From: Saccharum officinarum
Lineage: Eukaryota > Streptophyta > Magnoliopsida > Poales > Poaceae
Assembly: GCA_020631735.1 (NCBI GenBank)
Contig: CM036179.1
Span: 19,707,063 to 19,771,062 of the forward strand
Direction: 5' to 3'
Length of the DNA stretch: 64,000 nt
Part shown: piece by piece, positions 31,669 through 43,263 of the stretch
How positions within the stretch are numbered: position 1 is the first letter of the stretch
How the letters are laid out: each line of letters starts with the position of its first letter
Made by a program: the position numbers and the translations under genes
Notes under the pieces: generated by a model
Told to the model about the DNA's origin: nothing
Databases searched by the model: none
What the model saw: only the letters and a program-made list of their open reading frames with translations

Positions 31669-32590
31669 ATGGCCGGAAGAGGAAGGGGCAGGGGTCGTGG
31701 AGGTGCTCCCCCGAATCCACCACCACCACCGCCACCAACTATTGAGCAACTTCTGGCAGTGCAAACACAACTCATGCAACAATTGGTGCAGAACCAACAT
31801 AATCATCCAGTTGCTGGAGTACCACCACGTGATAAGCGTGGTGAGTTTTTGAAGGGCATCCCCCGGTGTTCACGCATGCCGCTAATCCATTGGAAGCGGA
31901 TGATTGGCTCCGTGCCGTGGAAAAGCAACTCAACATTGCTCAATGTGATGACCGTCAGAAGGTGTTGTTTGCTTCTGGACAACTCCAGGGAGAAGCTCAG
32001 GACTGGTGGGAATCATATGAGTATGGTCGTCCCGCCAATGCTCCTGCAGTCACTTGGCAGGAGTTTAGAGAGAACTTCAGAGCTTATCATATACCAGAAG
32101 GAATAATAGAACTGAAGGCAGAGGAATTCTGGAATTTGACCCAGGGGTCATTGTCTGTAGCTGAGTATCGTGACAAGTTTGCCCAGTTGTCACGATATGC
32201 ACCACATGAGGTGGCCAATGACAATGATAAGCAGCGCCGTTTTTTGAAGGGATTGTATGATGGATTACAACTGCAGCTGATGTCTAATACCTATCCCAAT
32301 TTTCAGACGCTTGTGAACCGCGCTATCGTGGTGGACAACAAGCGCAAGGAGATGGATGCCAAGAGGAAAAGGCTTCAGGGATAGACTTCTGGTAGTAACA
32401 CTCGTCCCCGTACTGGTTTCTAGCAGGTTAATCAACAGAGGCCTCCTTCTGGTCAGTGGAATTGTGGACAGGTCCCTTTCCGCAATCAGTTTCCGCAACG
32501 TCCCCTATTCCAGCCGCAGAATGGTAACCAACGCCCTCCGCAGCAGAATGGGAATCAACCTCAGCGCCAGGGTCCTTCCAATAATACTCC
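31669..32590 (+). pseudogene. gag: Gag of Gypsy 1, two frame changes and in-frame stops
   Basis: ATG 31669 opens a basic Gly/Arg start (MAGRGRGRGRGG) and a Pro run. Then comes the Gypsy retrotransposon gag capsid domain (WWESYEYG, EFRENFRAYHIPEG, FAQLSRYAP) at about 31866-32380. A one-base loss at about 31858 shifts the frame before the capsid domain. TAG stops at 32382 and 32422 stand where CAG would be expected. A second one-base loss near 32590 shifts again just before the CCHC knuckle ([14 protein letters not shown], from 32621). Gypsy 2 was the comparison. Confidence 0.9.
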
Positions 32591-35500
32591 ATGAAGACCA
32601 GTGCTCCCAATACCCCCAACAAGTGTTTCCGATGTGGAAAAGAAGGTCACTTGTCTTACAACTGCCCTGAGAAGATCAATCAGCAGACTCCACAGAGGCA
32701 GGGTAGTCACCAGAAGCCTGCATCTAATACTGGAAGGGTGAACCACTTGTCCCAGGAAACCACAGTGGAGGAACCAGAAGTTATGCTTGGTACGTTCGAT
32801 GTCCATTCCACTCCCGCCACTGTTCTTTTTGATTCTGGAGCATCACATTCTTTCATATCACAATCATTTGTTAGAATACATAGAATTCATTTGTGTGCCA
32901 TGAAGAATCCTATATTAGTAAACTCACCTGGTGGAAGTATGCCAGCATCTTATCGTTGTCTCCCGATTAGTCTCATTCTAAGGGGGGTAGAGTTTAAGGT
33001 GAGTCCTATAGTATTGAGAACAGCTGGGATCGATCTTATCTTGGGAATGGATTGGATGATGCAACAACAAGCAGAGATTCAGTGCAAAGGTAAATCAGTA
33101 GTACTGACAACACCAAAGGGAGATAGGATCAGAGTTGATGTGAAAGTGCAGAAACAGGAGACCGCTTTAGTGAATCAGCTTACTGATGGTGCCAACAAGG
33201 AGGACCAGGTTGTGGAAGAGTTCTCCGATGTGTTTCCCGAGGAATTGCCAGGTATGCCACCCGACCGTGACATTGAATTTATTGTTGAATTATTACCTAG
33301 GACTGCACCCATAGCTAAGCGTCCATATAGAATGGGAGTAGATGAATTAGAAGAACTTAAGAAACAAATTAAGGAATTGCAGGATAAGGGTTTCATTCGT
33401 CCTAGTTCTTCACCTTGGGGAGCACCAGTGATTTTTGTGGATAAGAAAGATGGTACACAGAGGATGTGTGTAGATTATCGGTCTCTCAATGAGGTCACCA
33501 TCAAGAATAAGTACCCATTACCCAGGATTGATGACTTGTTTGATCAGTTAAGAGGTGCTTGTGTATTCTCCAAGATTGATCTTCGTTCTGGATATCATCA
33601 GTTGAAGATTCGTGCTAGTGATGTACCAAAGACAGCTTTTACCACACAGTATGGGTTGTATGAGTATACAGTGATGTCTTTTGGTCTGACTAATGCTCCT
33701 GCATACTTTATGTATTTGATCAATAAGGTATTCATGGAATATCTAGACAAGTTTATAGTGGTATTCATCGATGATATTCTAGTATTCTCCAAGACTGAGG
33801 AGGAACATGCTGAACATTTGAGGCTAGTTTTGCAAAAGCTCAGAGAACACCGGTTATATGCCAAGCGGAGTAAATGTGAGTTTTGGTTGAAGGAAGTTTC
33901 CTTTCTTGGTCATGTTGTCTCAAATGGAGGAATATCAGTAGATCCTAGCAAAGTGAAAGACGTATTGGACTGGAAGCCACCAACCAGTGCAAGTGAGATC
34001 CGTAGTTTCTTGGGATTAGCAGGCTATTACAAAAGATTTATAGAGGGATTTTCTAAGCTTGCGAAACCAATGACTGCACTATTAGAGAAGAATGCCAAGT
34101 TTGTGTGGTCTGAGAAGTGTCAGGCTAATTTTGAGGAATTAAAGAAAAGATTGACCACTGCACCAGTATTAGTTTTGCCAGATCTGAGTAAACAGTTCTC
34201 TATTTACTGTGATGCATCTCGTTTGGGTTTAGGATGTGTTCTTATGCAAGAAGGTAGAGTTGTGGCATACGCATCAAGACAGTTGAGAAAGCATGAATTA
34301 AATTATCCTACTCATGACTTGGAATTAGCTGCAGTGGTTCATGCATTAAAGATATGGAGACACTATTTGATTGGACATAAAAGTGATATATATACTGATC
34401 ACAAGAGTTTGAAGTATATCTTCACTCAATCAGATCTGAACTTGAGGCAGCGTAGATGGCTGGAGTTGATAAAGGATTATGATCTAGAGGTGCATTATCA
34501 CCCAGGAAAGGCTAACGTCGTTGCTGATGCTCTTAGTAGGAAAAGCTACGCTAATGAAATGCAAGTAATGCCTTTGGCAAGAGAGTTGTGTGCTGAATGT
34601 GAGTATCTGAACTTAGGGTTTACCATCAATGCAGTAGAATTGGTACTAGAACCTACTCTGGAGCAAGAGATACGCAAGAGTCAGATGAAAGATGCAAAAT
34701 TGAGAGAGATAGCAGAGAATATAGTGAAGGGCAAATCACCAGGATTCCATAAGGATGATAAGGGTACATTATGGTTTGGAAAAAGGTTGTGTGTGCCAGA
34801 GGATAAGACTATCAGAAAAGCAATTTTGAGTGAAGCTCATGAGTCAGCTTACTCCATACATCCAGGGAGTACTAAGATGTATCTGGATCTGAGAGAGAAA
34901 TATTGGTGGTATGGTTTAAAAAGAGATGTTGCTGAATATGTTGCTTTGTGTGACACATGTCAAAGGGTGAAAGCTGAACATCAGAGACCTGCAGGATTGT
35001 TATAACCTATGCAGATACCCGAATGGAAATGGGAAGAAGTTGGTATGGATTTTATAGTTGGATTGCCACGTACTCAGAGAGGGTATGATTCGATTTGGGT
35101 AATAGTAGATCGCTTAACAAAGGTTGCTCATTTTCTGCCAGTTAGGACTACATATAGCAGTGCGAGGTTGGCAGAATTGTATATGGAAAGAATAGTGAGT
35201 CTGCATGGAGTTCCTAAGAAAATTGTGTCTGATCGAGGTACCCAATTTACATCTCATTATTGGCAAAAGATACATGAATCACTAGGAACCAAGCTGAATT
35301 TTAGTACAGCTTACCATCCACAGACAGATGGACAGACGGAAAGAATTAATCAGATATTGGAGGATATGTTGAGAGCTTGTGCTTTACAATATGGTACTAG
35401 TTGGGATAAGAGTTTGCCTTATGCAGAGTTCTCCTATAACAATAGTTATCAGAAGAGTCTTCAGATGGCATCGTTTGAGGCTCTGTATGGACGAAAGTGT

Positions 35501-36085
35501 AAAACCCCGTTGTTCTGGAATCAGACAGGGGAAAGTCAAGTGTTTGGGCCTGATGTACTCAAGGATGCTGAAAAGAAAGTAAGAATGATTAGGAATAATC
35601 TAAAAATAGCTCAGTCCAGACAGAAGAGTTACGCTGATACTCGGAGAAGAGAGTTAATCTTTGAAGTAGGAGATTATGTATATTTGAAAGTATCGCCAAT
35701 GAAGAGTGTGAGAAGGTTCAACATGAAAGGTAAATTGGCACCAAGATATATTGGACCTTTCAAGATTATAGAGAGACGTGGTGAAGTAGCATATCAGTTG
35801 GAATTACCAGAAGGTTTGGCGGGTATACATGATGTGTTCCATGTGTCTCAACTGAAGAAATGTTTGCGAGTACCAGAGGAACAGATTTCGCTAGAGGAGC
35901 TCACTGTTAAAGAGGATCTTACATATGAAGAGTTTCCAGTGAAAATTCTAGAGACTGCCGAAAAAGTTACGAGAAGTCGAACTATTAAGATGTGCAAAGT
36001 TCAGTGGAATCGGTACACAGAGGGTGAGGCCACTTGGGAAAGAGAAGAGGATCTGAGAAAAACCTACCCGAAACTATTTGAGTAA
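32591..36085 (+). pseudogene. pol: Pol of Gypsy 1 (PR-RT-RNaseH-INT-chromodomain), one TAA stop
   Basis: Domains in order: gag CCHC knuckle (32621); aspartic protease [11 protein letters not shown] (about 32828); RT with [19 protein letters not shown] (about 33436) and [10 protein letters not shown] (33764); RNase H with [10 protein letters not shown] (about 34207); integrase HHCC with CDTCQRVK (about 34953); the integrase catalytic triad in MDFIVGLP (35045), SDRGTQF (35230) and the TERINQ helix (35337); and a chromodomain at about 35938-36082 (CKVQWNRY..ATWERE). One TAA at 35003-35005, CAA in Gypsy 2, splits the frame between the integrase zinc region and its catalytic core. All catalytic residues that I can locate are present. 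A chromodomain directs integration to heterochromatin in characterised chromoviruses. Confidence 0.95.
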
Positions 36086-36118
36086 GCATCTTCCGAATCT
36101 CGGGACGAGATTCATCTT

Positions 36119-36132
36119 AAGGGGGGTAGAAT
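36119..36132 (+). other. Polypurine tract of Gypsy 1
   Basis: AAGGGGGGTAGAAT sits directly before the 3' LTR start TGTAACACC. Confidence 0.85.
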
Positions 36133-38871
36133 TGTAACACCCTAAAATTTTGAAAAGAAGAAAAATAGGAGAAATATGATTTTTGTATATTTTTGTGAGC
36201 ATGCAAACTTAGAATGATAATAATTTTTATAAATTTAAAAAAAAATCAAATATAAGGGTAGAAACATGATTGAGCATTCATGCTGCTGCATTTGAAATTT
36301 TGTGTTGAGTGGTTTAAAATCAAATTCAAATTTGATTTGAAAATCATTTGAAATATGAATTTGAAAAATTGGAAAAGGATTTCTTATTCTCTCTCTGCTC
36401 TCGGGCTGGTTTTCTTCACGGCCCAGTGTGTGCGGCCGCTCTTCCCTCCCTCCCGGTCGGCCTCCTTCTCCTGGGCCGAGCCCAAGCCAGCGCACGCGGC
36501 CTGCTAAGCCAGCCGCCGCCCCGTTTTTCTTCTGAGTCACCGACATGTGGGTCCCGCCTGTCAGCGACTGTCTTCACCTTCCTTTCTTCTTCCTCCGGTC
36601 GAACACCGCCTTCCCCTTCTTCACCGATTCGATGATCCGAATCCCCTTCGAAATCTTCCTCCTTTCCATAACCGGTGACGCCTCCGGGCTATAAAACGGA
36701 ACCCCGTGCCTCCCTGCTTCTCATTGAGCCCCTAAAACCCTAGCCTCGACATCCCGGGAAGGCCACCGTCGAAGCTCCGCCCCCACCGCCGCCTTGCCGA
36801 GCTAGCCGCCGCCCTTCGGTTGCTCTCCAGCTTCGTTCTCGCGCGGGGTAAGGTCGCGATGATGCGCTCTTTCTTTTGGTACTTTCGGTTTGGCGATTGG
36901 TGCTCGGGATAGTCCTCTTCACAAGCTCCGGCGAGCTCGGGCTCCATCCGGCCATGGCGCCGCCGTCAGGGTTACTATGGCCGCCGGCCGCTCTCTTTCT
37001 CTCTCCCCGATCCGATCTCGGCCGTCCGTTTTGAATCGGACGGATCTTATTTAATGATACCGGTTCGCGTGAACTTTTGTAAAAGAGACCCTAAACTTTT
37101 GTGTTATCGAACCCACGGTCCAAAGCGTAAACCAGAAAATACGTTTTGATTAAATGAAAACGTAATTAGTTTCGGAAAAGAAAAATACGCTTTCTGATAT
37201 TTACAGTTTTGCCATTTAATTTGTTTTAGTCGTAGAATCTTCGTTTTAACTCCGATTTGGTTCATTCAAATTGCGTTAGATTCATATTTGTGAGCTCTAT
37301 GTAACTATACAACTGTACAGTAGGTTTGGATTAATTTATTTTCGAGTTTTTAATTAAAGTATTCATTTTTCTATAGGAAATCTTTGGAAATTCATAACTT
37401 TGTCGTTTTAGCTCTGATTTTCGTGATCTTCGCGTCTGTGTGATCCTAGCGAGTTGTAGATTCGTTTTAAAGACTTTTTATCTTATTTTCTTACTGTTGG
37501 TGTATTGTTCTAATTATAGTCTTGTTTGTCTATGTATGATTGCCTCTAGATGAATGTTGTTGCTATTGTTGATCGAGTATAGACGGTGAGCAATTCGTTG
37601 GAGATCAAGAGTTTTACTACGAACAAGATCACCAGGACCAGTTTGAGCAAGGCAAGTATAGCATGGGATTATCCTTGTTGTCATATTCATATTAAGCAAA
37701 TAATATCATTATGCATATATTCCTTGATAAGGATGACTTAGTATTGATCTTATTCCTTGATACCTATTATACTGCATGGATTAGTATTGCTAGTGCTCAA
37801 CATGAACTATGATCATGTAATTTGACTAATGGAATATGCAATAAACATTAAAAGATGATTTTATTACTGTTTAAGGGTACTAGAGCATGGGGTTACTTTG
37901 GTGCTCTTGTTACTCTCCATAAGGACTCATCTATAAGCGAAAATCTGGGATTTACAGTACAACTGTGAGGGCTAAAATGGCTCTGGCTTTAGTCATATAG
38001 AAGGACATTTTCTAGCTTGTTAGAGGTATTCCTTTATGGCGTAAGAATGGCTTGATGAATCGGGTATAGTGCGGCCTCTGTCCTCATGTGTATAGGCTGC
38101 GTGTTATTGTGCCATCAGGAAGGGGGGCTCTACATCTGTTTGCCGAGTGAAATCTAATGGCCCTAACTTGTTAGACGAACCTTCGAAAGACTTCATAGTG
38201 AACCCTGCCGACCTTCCTTGGAAGTGGGTCAAGAGATTAGCTATCTCGGGCGAAAGGGTAAATCACGACTCATAGTGAAAGTGTACAACCTCTACAGAGT
38301 GTAAAACTGTTATAACAGCCGTGCTCACGGTCACGAGTGGCCTTGGACCCTTATGGAATAGTGGATCATTAATAATGAATATGTTTTTGCTATTCGTTAA
38401 TCATTTCACATGGATCATATGTTTATTGTTTATATTGAGACACTTTGATATCATTGATATACTGAATTAATGCTAAATAAAAGCTACATGCTGATAAACC
38501 TATGTTATGCCTTTGAGCCTCATGAACCCCATGTTACATTTGTTGAGTACGAGATGTACTTACGCTTGTTTATTTTTCTTACTTGGATAAAAATCCCGGA
38601 TGGGTAACAGATGGTGCAAGTAGTGACTACTTCTACTTTCCGGAAGATTACTAGACTTGCTGTCAACCAGTCAATGTGCCTGTGATTGGAGCTACCACGA
38701 GAGTTTTTATATTTTACTTCCGCTATATTATTGTAAAGACTATGTGTTATTAATCGTGATGTAATAACATTTGTGATGATACATCCTTTATAATTTGTTA
38801 ACTTATGTGTGATTGATCTCTGGGCACACATAAGGGTATGCATTCCATTTGGTCGATAAATGGGTGTGACA
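36133..38871 (+). repeat. 3' LTR of Gypsy 1 (2739 bp)
   Basis: Nearly identical to 27188-29924. I noted about ten differences in the first 850 bp, mostly C/T or G/A. The TATA box is at 36690-36696. It ends GTGTGACA, followed by AATCG. Confidence 0.95.
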
Positions 38872-38876
38872 AATCG

Positions 38877-39620
38877 ACACCCAGCCATCGGCTACTGTCC
38901 ACGTCACCACTGTCACTCTCTCCTGAACTTTCTCGCTTCCACCGGCAATCCTCTAAGCCTCCAGCACCGCTGCGCCGTCGCTCGCATTGTGCCCTCCCTC
39001 CCCATGCCGTCCTCTGCAATCTCCCCTCTCCTCGCTCCCTCACCACCCCTACCAGCGCCGCCCCCGCCCTGTCCGTCCTCCTCGCGCCGCCGCGCCATCT
39101 CCTGCGCTTCTCTGCCATGGCGTGACGGCACATCGGCGCGGCCGACCCCCGCCACGGAACAGCGACACGCCCACCCCGCGTGGCAGCCTAGGCGCGGGCC
39201 GCCGCCGTGTGGCAGTGCAGGCATGGGGAGCAGCCCTGGTACAGACGGGAGAGATCACCACGACCTCGCCTCCAGGAGCTCCCCGGTGCTTCCTCTCCCT
39301 CCAACGTACGCCGTACCACTACCAGTCGCCGGTCGGCGTCGACGACTCTGGTGTCCCGGGCGGCCGGTCCGGGTTGCTGTAGCACCCTCCGGTCGACACC
39401 CGTGTTCCCTCCCCTTCCCACCTTACCATCGGCGCCTACATGTGCACACAGACGCAGTGGCGCAAACAGTCTCCGGCACGGCTGTAGCCCCTCAGCTCCA
39501 TCCATGCCGTCGGTCAGGAGATCCCCGCCTCCCCACCTCACTCCCCTTCAATCCAGCATTATTGATTCACTCTGTCTCATACTCTCCTCTACTGATTTGG
39601 TACTGTTGCTCTATTGATTA
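38877..39620. other. GC-rich unclassified segment flanking Gypsy 1
   Basis: This continues the pre-insertion sequence broken by Gypsy 1 at 27187. It is GC-rich with overlapping Pro/Ser/Arg-rich ORFs in several frames, typical of compositional ORFs. No domain is recognised. Confidence 0.4.
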
Positions 39621-41367
39621 GGTACTAATTGATTAGTTAAAAGGGACAGCCAATAGTTCTTCCATGGATCAGGTTATAGCAATGATAAGATCAAATAATG
39701 AGTCTTGACTTACATATTTCAGATTAGGTACATCTTTCCTAATAGTAGATTCATGAAAAAAATTCCCTATCCTTATACATTACTGCAATCATCTTTTTGC
39801 AAAGGATGCTATGAAAAGCCAACAATTATGTCATTAATGTTTCTCAAGTTTTGTCACCTCAATAGACCAACAGACAAACCCAAACCCATCTATTAACCAT
39901 TGTATATGTATTTTGTTCTCTGTTTTTAAGTCTCCTATCTTAACATGTATGTGATGCTTATTGTTAGTGTCCTTAGGATGTGTTCCATAATTTGTTTTCA
40001 CCAGCTTCGGAGTTCTAGAATCATGGTACTAAAATTGAGATCATCTTGAATCACCGTCATATTTTTAAAATCGCAGAAGCACACCAGACATATATTTGCA
40101 AAGGTTGTTCGCATTGCATTGATCCTAACCTTGCATCCATCATGGCAATCGGTATGCTCATCCTTCCCAATATACTTCTGGTACTCAACACATATATTTG
40201 CAAAGGTTATTCACATTGCATTGATCCTGACTATGCATCTGCCATGGCGATCGGTACTAAATATGTCTTGTGCAAAAAAATATCATTCACATAGCACAGA
40301 GTGTTACTTTTATGTATAGTGCTCTTTGTGGACTATTGAAATTTAAGCTCCATATTTTCCCGCCATTTCGATATATATAGTAAGAGATGACAAAATTCTG
40401 TTCGTTTACTGACTCAATTCAAAATATTTCTTTGTATGAGTTCGAGGGTTCAGTTTTTGACATATAGTGCCGACAATATACCTGTGTATTCCGTATGGCG
40501 ACCCTCCAATTTCGGTTTCCATGTTGCAGCTACAAAATATTTGCATCCATAATTCGTGACCTTTAACTACTCAATTGTCTGCAATATTGGGTTCTATGGT
40601 CCAGCTATTGACTTCCTTGCATTTTAGTTCTAAATGATATTATGGTTCTTACTTCATAGAGAGCATCTATCGACCTCACATCCCCTCTAAGTTGCAATTA
40701 TGAATCCACTATACTATTCCATGTTAATTGTTTCTACAATATTAGGCCATATGGCACCAGATGCGTCTTAATGATTGAGTAATCTTACTGAGATTTGGAG
40801 TTGTGGTTGAATAAGAGGATGGACGGACACGGTGTCTGGCCACATGGTAACGGGCGCGACTCCGGTGGTTGGGACGACTCCTCCGGCGAGCTCGTCGATG
40901 GGAGGGTGCGCGAGCGTTCCACAGGGGGAGGTCCCTCCGGGGCGTGTCCGCGCTGGCCCCGTTGGCCCCGTGAGGCCCCCTGACCTCGCCTGTGGATGAC
41001 AGAAAGGAGAAGGCGGCGACTATAGTTTCAAACAACTCCGATGTGTCGGAGCTTCTCTAGCAGAGGGATGCGTGGCGCGCCGTCAACATAGGTGAGTCCG
41101 CCTTCTCCACGAATCATGCCGAGGGGGCGAGGGTTCCTTGGGGAAGCTGGATGCCATTAATGGGGGGAACTCGAGTTTATCAGAAAGCTTAGGGGATCTC
41201 CTACATTCTATCATTTGGCCTTTGATTGAGGAGAGGTTTTAGGCAGGCAGGGGTGCCCAAAGGCATCCTCTGGGTACCATCCGACTACTCGTGAAGGTCA
41301 GAAATAGCTTCGGATGCATGTTGAAGAGGAAATCAAGCGCAATTTGTTCTCGAATCAGAAATGGGAT
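39621..41367. other. Unclassified segment with a 102-bp tandem duplication
   Basis: AT-rich sequence with no supported gene, then a GC-richer part (40800-41100). At 40088 and 40190 the ACATATATTTGCAAAGGTT block and its following about 65 bp are repeated with several substitutions, a 102-bp period. Copia 3 homology begins near 41368. Confidence 0.45.
40088..40257. repeat. 102-bp tandem duplication (about 1.7 copies)
   Basis: Unit starts are at 40088 and 40190. Shared words include TTGCAAAGGTT, CATTGCATTGATCCT and CCATGGCGATCGGTA-like ends. Divergence indicates an old event. Confidence 0.75.
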
Positions 41368-42202
41368 TCAAATCAAGCAAATGAAGAATGACACTTTTGT
41401 AAGTCAAGGGAAGTACATCAAGGACATGATCAAGAAGTTTGGATTGCAAGATGCTAAGCCAATGAGTACACCAATGGGCACTAATGATCAATTGGGTGTC
41501 GATGCTAGTGGCAACATGGTAGATCAAAAGCAATACCGGTCTATGATTGGAAGTTTGCTATATGTCACCGCTTCTAGGCCGGATGTGATGTTTAGTGTGT
41601 GCAAGTGTGCAAGATATCAAGCATCACCTAGAGAAAGTCACTTGAAAGCAACCAAGAGGATATTGAGATATCTTAAGGGCACCCATGGTGTTGGATTATG
41701 GTTTCTAAAGGGGTCTAATTTTGAGTTGATTGGATATTCGGACTCCGACTATGGTGGATGCAAAATTGATAGAATGAGCACAAGTGGCACTTGTCAATTG
41801 CTTGGAAGGTCTCTTGTTTTATGGTCATCAAAGAAATAAAATAGTGTTGCACTATCTACCGTCGAGGCCGAATACATTAGTGCCGGTAGTTGTTGTGCAC
41901 AATTGCTTTGGATGAAGGCCACCTTGAATGATTTTAGAATTAAGTTCAAGAATGTGTCATTGTTTTGTGACAATGAAAGTGCAATCAAGATGACACAAAA
42001 TCCGGTTCAACATTCAAGAACCAGGCACATTGATATTAGGCATCACTTCATAAGAGACCATCAACAAAAGGGTGATATTAGCATTGAGAGCATTGACACC
42101 GAAGATAAACTAGCCGACATATTCACAAAGCCACTTGATGAAAAGAGATTTTACAAGTTGAAGAATGAATTGAACATACTTGACTTCTCCAACTTGAGAT
42201 GA
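41368..42202 (+). pseudogene. pol: RT C-terminus and RNase H of Copia 3
   Basis: It starts at the IKQMKNDTFVSQGKYIKD region of RT and continues through [14 protein letters not shown] and the RNase H motifs DSDYGG, LSTVEAEY and FCDNESA to LADIFTKPL. It ends at TGA 42200-42202. An in-frame TAA at 41837-41839 replaces CAA (Copia 1 has AAACAAAAT there). The upstream end is lost, so no start exists. The Copia 1 pol C-terminus is the closest relative in the window. Confidence 0.9.
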
Positions 42203-43263
42203 GTGCACCTCCCATATTCTTATATGACATGCCTCTCCTCCGACATAGCAAGGTAAAGTTGTTTGGCATATCATCCATACTTTGCTAAGGACATGTTTAG
42301 AACACATACACATATTTGCATGATAAATAGACTCATTCATGAAAATCAAATGAGTTTAATATATATATGGTACTACTATTGCTTCTATGTTTGATTGATC
42401 TAGTGGTAGCATATGACATGTTTGTGGGCTTAGAAACCTAGTGTTGAATCTAGAAAATGAGCTCATGATGTGTAATGCAACATGGTTAAGATAACCCTTA
42501 TACTTTATGAGGTGTGAAGAAGCTTGTCCTTGGATCAAACCGAATTACATATTCTAGGCAAGTGATCTAGATTGAACCATAATTTGTACTCCCTCACATT
42601 GTTTGACTTGACTCTCACTAAAATTGACACCTTTTTGGTGATTGTTGACAAAGGAGGAGAGAAAAGTCATAAAGATAAAAAGTTAAGTTGCAAAGGGGGA
42701 GAAAGTTATTGTAAGGGGGAGAGAATGACATTTGAAAGAGATCTATTAAAATTAAGCACACAAGTAGGGGGAGCAAGCTCATGGATTATTTGTTGCATTT
42801 GTATGTGCATTAACATGATGAATTGTTGCATTGCAAAGCTTAAATTCATATTCATGATTATATGGTGATTGCTAAAAATAGAACTTGAATGATGATTTGT
42901 TAAGAGCAGCTTTACAAGTAGTATCTAGACACCTTTGCTTATAATGTTGATCTCACGAGGTACTTTAGTGTTTGTGATCTTTACAAGTGATGTATTACAA
43001 GAGGTGTCTAGATACATCGATGCTAAGGATGGTATATAAAGGCAACTCCGATTGGTATCACGCTTCAAAGGTCCATTATATATACCTTAGCATCAATTTG
43101 ATAGTAGTAACTCTCCCAAAATTCAAATCCATACATATGTGCACAATTGAACCCAACTCATGGAAGCACATATGTAGGGAGAGCTAATACTATCGAAATT
43201 GAAAATTGATTTCATTTCATATCTTTGTGATGGTTGTCATCAATTACCAAAAAGGGGGGAGAT
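42203..43263 (+). other. 3' non-coding region of Copia 3 with polypurine tract
   Basis: Matches 6742-7783 in layout: AAGGGGGAGA blocks (about 42699-42722), the CACACAAGTAGGGGGAGCAAGCTC block (42757), and a TCCGAT..GGTATCACGCTTCAAAGGT block (about 43048). The final polypurine tract is AAAAAGGGGGGAGAT (43249-43263), directly before the LTR. Confidence 0.75.

Larger units (their letters stand above)
27183..38876 (+). mobile_element. Complete chromodomain Gypsy element 1 (Tekay-like) with AATCG target duplication
   Basis: The element spans 27188-38871, with AATCG at 27183-27187 and 38872-38876. It has two LTRs of 2737 and 2739 bp, a tRNA-Met primer-binding site, an extra ORF, gag, pol in the order PR-RT-RH-INT with a C-terminal chromodomain, and a polypurine tract. 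Integrase after RNase H defines Gypsy; the chromodomain and long LTRs point to a Tekay/Del-type chromovirus. The LTRs differ at few sites, mostly transitions, so the insertion is recent. Yet gag has two frame changes and in-frame stops, and pol has one stop. Confidence 0.96.

Noticed and set aside
38860..39621. 253-codon ORF and overlapping ORFs in other frames
   Set aside because: It begins inside the Gypsy 1 3' LTR and crosses its boundary. Several frames are open because the DNA is GC-rich.
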